A DNA stretch of 60,254 nt from Caulobacteraceae bacterium (GTDB taxonomy: Bacteria; Pseudomonadota; Alphaproteobacteria; Caulobacterales; Caulobacteraceae), in NCBI GenBank assembly GCA_031291645.1, contig JARLIQ010000089.1, forward strand, positions 1-60,254. The letters run 5' to 3'. Shown in pieces: positions 58,807 through 60,254 of the stretch. Both the position numbers and the translations under genes were made by a program. The first letter of the stretch is position 1. Every line of letters begins with the position of its first letter. The notes under the pieces were generated by a model that was given only the letters and a program-made list of their open reading frames with translations, was not told where the DNA came from and made no database searches.

Positions 58807-59271
58807 TTAGTGCTCCTCGTCCTCGCCGATGCCGTCGATTTCCTCGTCGACGAAGTCTTCGTCCTCGTCTTCCAGGAACGGCACGGTGTCGTCCTCGGCT
58901 TCCTCGACGTCTTCCTCTTCGGCGAAGTCCACGCCCAGGTCGTCGGCCGGGCTGGCGGGGGCGGCGGGATCGTCGACCTCGTCGTCCGCTTCGATCGGCT
59001 CGGCCGCGGCGGCCTCGTCGATTTCCGGGGTTTCGTCCGGTTCGTCCTCGAAGCCCTCGACATCGGGATCGACCGGCTTCGCCGGCTTTTCGTCGTCGGC
59101 CTCGTAGTCGGGCACGGCGGTGCGGGCCTTCATGCGGCGGCTGCGCACGGCTTCTTCAGGGTCGAACGTCGTGGCGCACTTCGGGCACGTGGCTGGCCGG
59201 CGGCCCAAGTCGTAGAACTTGGCCTGGCAGTTGGGGCAAATCTGTTTGGCGCCGAGTTCGGGATTGGCCAA
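58807..59271 (-). CDS. TIGR02300 family (FYDLN acid) protein
   Basis: A 154-aa protein of unknown function, widespread in Alphaproteobacteria. The N-terminal zinc-ribbon-like part LANPELGAKQICPNCQAKFYDLGRRPATCPKCATTFDPE has two CxxC pairs; the usual FYDLN reads FYDLG. A C-terminal tail of about 90 residues is almost entirely Asp/Glu/Ala/Pro. The start is TTG at 59271, supported by GGAGG eight bases before it and by alignment; no ATG is available at that place. It is divergent from aroA and lies beside tRNA-Ala, as in related genomes. Confidence 0.9.
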   Translation of the reverse strand: MANPELGAKQICPNCQAKFYDLGRRPATCPKCATTFDPEEAVRSRRMKARTAVPDYEADDEKPAKPVDPDVEGFEDEPDETPEIDEAAAAEPIEADDEVDDPAAPASPADDLGVDFAEEEDVEEAEDDTVPFLEDEDEDFVDEEIDGIGEDEEH

Positions 59272-59387
59272 AGGATTGGACCTCCAGGCTAGGAATTCGG
59301 GAAAGCGGGCTCCCTTGCCACGGGTAAAGGGCGCTGTCAAAAGCAATCCCCCTCCGCCCCGCCGGGCGCCTCAACAAGGCACATGTC

Positions 59388-60254
59388 ATGACCGCGGCGA
59401 CGCTGACGGCCTATCCCTCCGGCCCCCTGAACGGCGCCGTGCGCGCGCCCGGGGACAAGTCGATCTCGCACCGGGCCCTGATCCTCGGCGCGATGGCGCA
59501 AGGGACGACCGAGATCGAGGGGCTCCTGGAAGGCGACGACGTGTTGCGCACCGCCGACGCCTGCGCCGCCCTCGGCGCCCACGTCATACGCCATGGCGGC
59601 GGGCGCTGGACGGTGGAGGGCAAGGGCCGCTTCGTCGAGCCCGCCGAAATCGTCGACTGCGGCAATTCCGGCACCGGCGTGCGCCTGCTGATGGGCGCGG
59701 CGGCGGGCTATCCGATCTCGGTGGCGTTCACCGGCGACAGCTCGCTGCAGAAGCGGCCGATGGGCCGGGTGCTGGACCCGTTGTCGATGATGGGCGCCGC
59801 CGCCGAGGGCCCCAACCCGGGCAAGCTGCCGTTGCGGCTCCATGGCGGGAACCTGAAGTCCATCGCCTACCGCCTGCCGGTGGCCTCGGCCCAGGTGAAG
59901 TCGGCGCTGCTGCTGGCCGGGGTCAACGCCGAGGGCGGGGTCGAGGTGATCGAGCCGGAGGCCACGCGGGACCACACCGAACGCATGCTCAAGGCCTTCG
60001 GCGCCACCCTGGAGATCACGCCCGAAGGTCACGGCCGGCGCATCCGCCTGGCTGGCGGCGCCAAGCTGCACGGCTGCCACGTCATCGTGCCGGGCGATCC
60101 CTCCTCGGCGGCCTTCCCCATCGTGGCCGGGCTGATCACCCCGGGCTCGGAGGTGCGGGTCGACGGCGTGCTGCTCAATCCCGGTCGCGCGGGCCTCTAC
60201 GACACCCTGATCGAGATGGGCGCCGACCTTCAGATCCTGAACCGGCGCGAGGAA
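59388..60254 (+). CDS. aroA: 3-phosphoshikimate 1-carboxyvinyltransferase (EPSP synthase), N-terminal part
   Basis: The frame is open from ATG 59388 to the window edge (289 codons of about 430-450 expected), so the C-terminus is outside. It transfers the enolpyruvyl group of PEP to shikimate-3-phosphate in aromatic amino acid synthesis. Family motifs: [32 protein letters not shown] (shikimate-3-phosphate-binding Lys-Ser), [17 protein letters not shown] (the PEP-site loop, class I or II diagnostic region), [14 protein letters not shown], and [18 protein letters not shown]. The sequence LMGAAAG, rather than NAGTAMRPL, places it nearer the class II glyphosate-tolerant type. Confidence 0.95.
   Translation, partial: MTAATLTAYPSGPLNGAVRAPGDKSISHRALILGAMAQGTTEIEGLLEGDDVLRTADACAALGAHVIRHGGGRWTVEGKGRFVEPAEIVDCGNSGTGVRLLMGAAAGYPISVAFTGDSSLQKRPMGRVLDPLSMMGAAAEGPNPGKLPLRLHGGNLKSIAYRLPVASAQVKSALLLAGVNAEGGVEVIEPEATRDHTERMLKAFGATLEITPEGHGRRIRLAGGAKLHGCHVIVPGDPSSAAFPIVAGLITPGSEVRVDGVLLNPGRAGLYDTLIEMGADLQILNRREE

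Noticed and set aside
1-60254. CRISPR arrays
   Set aside because: No regularly spaced direct repeats with unique spacers were found on reading the window; the only short tandem repeat is the pair at 12669-12699.

Overview
The window is a GC-rich bacterial chromosome segment, most likely from the Alphaproteobacteria and probably the Caulobacterales (Phenylobacterium/Caulobacter-like; this placement is inferred from gene content, not from a database search). Pointers are the Hsp20-DUF1150 pair, the FYDLN-acid (TIGR02300) protein beside tRNA-Ala and aroA, two large TonB-dependent receptors, and dispersed CTAGAGC...GCTCTAG intergenic palindromes. Coding density is high and only one tRNA and one IS are seen.

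0-13 kb: the end of L-serine dehydratase; an Lrp/AsnC regulator divergent from a kynurenine operon (kynA-kynB-kynU plus a benzoate/anthranilate-type CoA ligase); an IS630-family element; DUF1150 and Hsp20 stress genes; a molybdopterin FdhF/YdeP oxidoreductase; a FadL-type porin; and uronate isomerase.

13-31 kb is an amide/peptide-scavenging island: asparaginase, two transporters, an M81 (MlrC-like) peptidase, an XRE-cupin regulator, a TonB receptor, a secreted esterase, a beta-lactamase-fold hydrolase (the MlrB superfamily), a penicillin acylase, a BKACE enzyme, a TetR regulator, a Gfo/Idh/MocA oxidoreductase, an APC permease and a secreted amidase. No mlrA is present. A shared GGAAAATTCT-like motif precedes several of these genes.

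31-58 kb is a second catabolic island: CoA transferase, MFS-Rieske-YciI, AraC, a two-component flavin monooxygenase and its FMN reductase, FAA hydrolase, two SDRs, malonyl-CoA decarboxylase and malonyl-CoA synthetase, TonB receptor, two VOC proteins with an extradiol-like H-H-E triad, a luciferase-like monooxygenase, a large alpha/beta hydrolase, two CMD proteins, two SMP-30 lactonases, one GntR and two IclR regulators. Ten copies of the palindrome AATCGATT lie in this island and nowhere else in the window, nine of them intergenic. They look like the operator of an undescribed regulon. The gene content suggests uptake, hydroxylation, ring cleavage and hydrolysis of an unknown aromatic or lactone compound that yields malonate or malonyl-CoA.

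58-60 kb returns to housekeeping genes (tRNA-Ala, FYDLN-acid protein, aroA, the last cut by the window edge). A further theme is TA-targeted insertions (the IS630 and MITE-like repeats with TAGAGC ends) that sit exactly in stop codons. One of them splits the two CoA-transferase subunit genes at what was probably a TAATG overlap.
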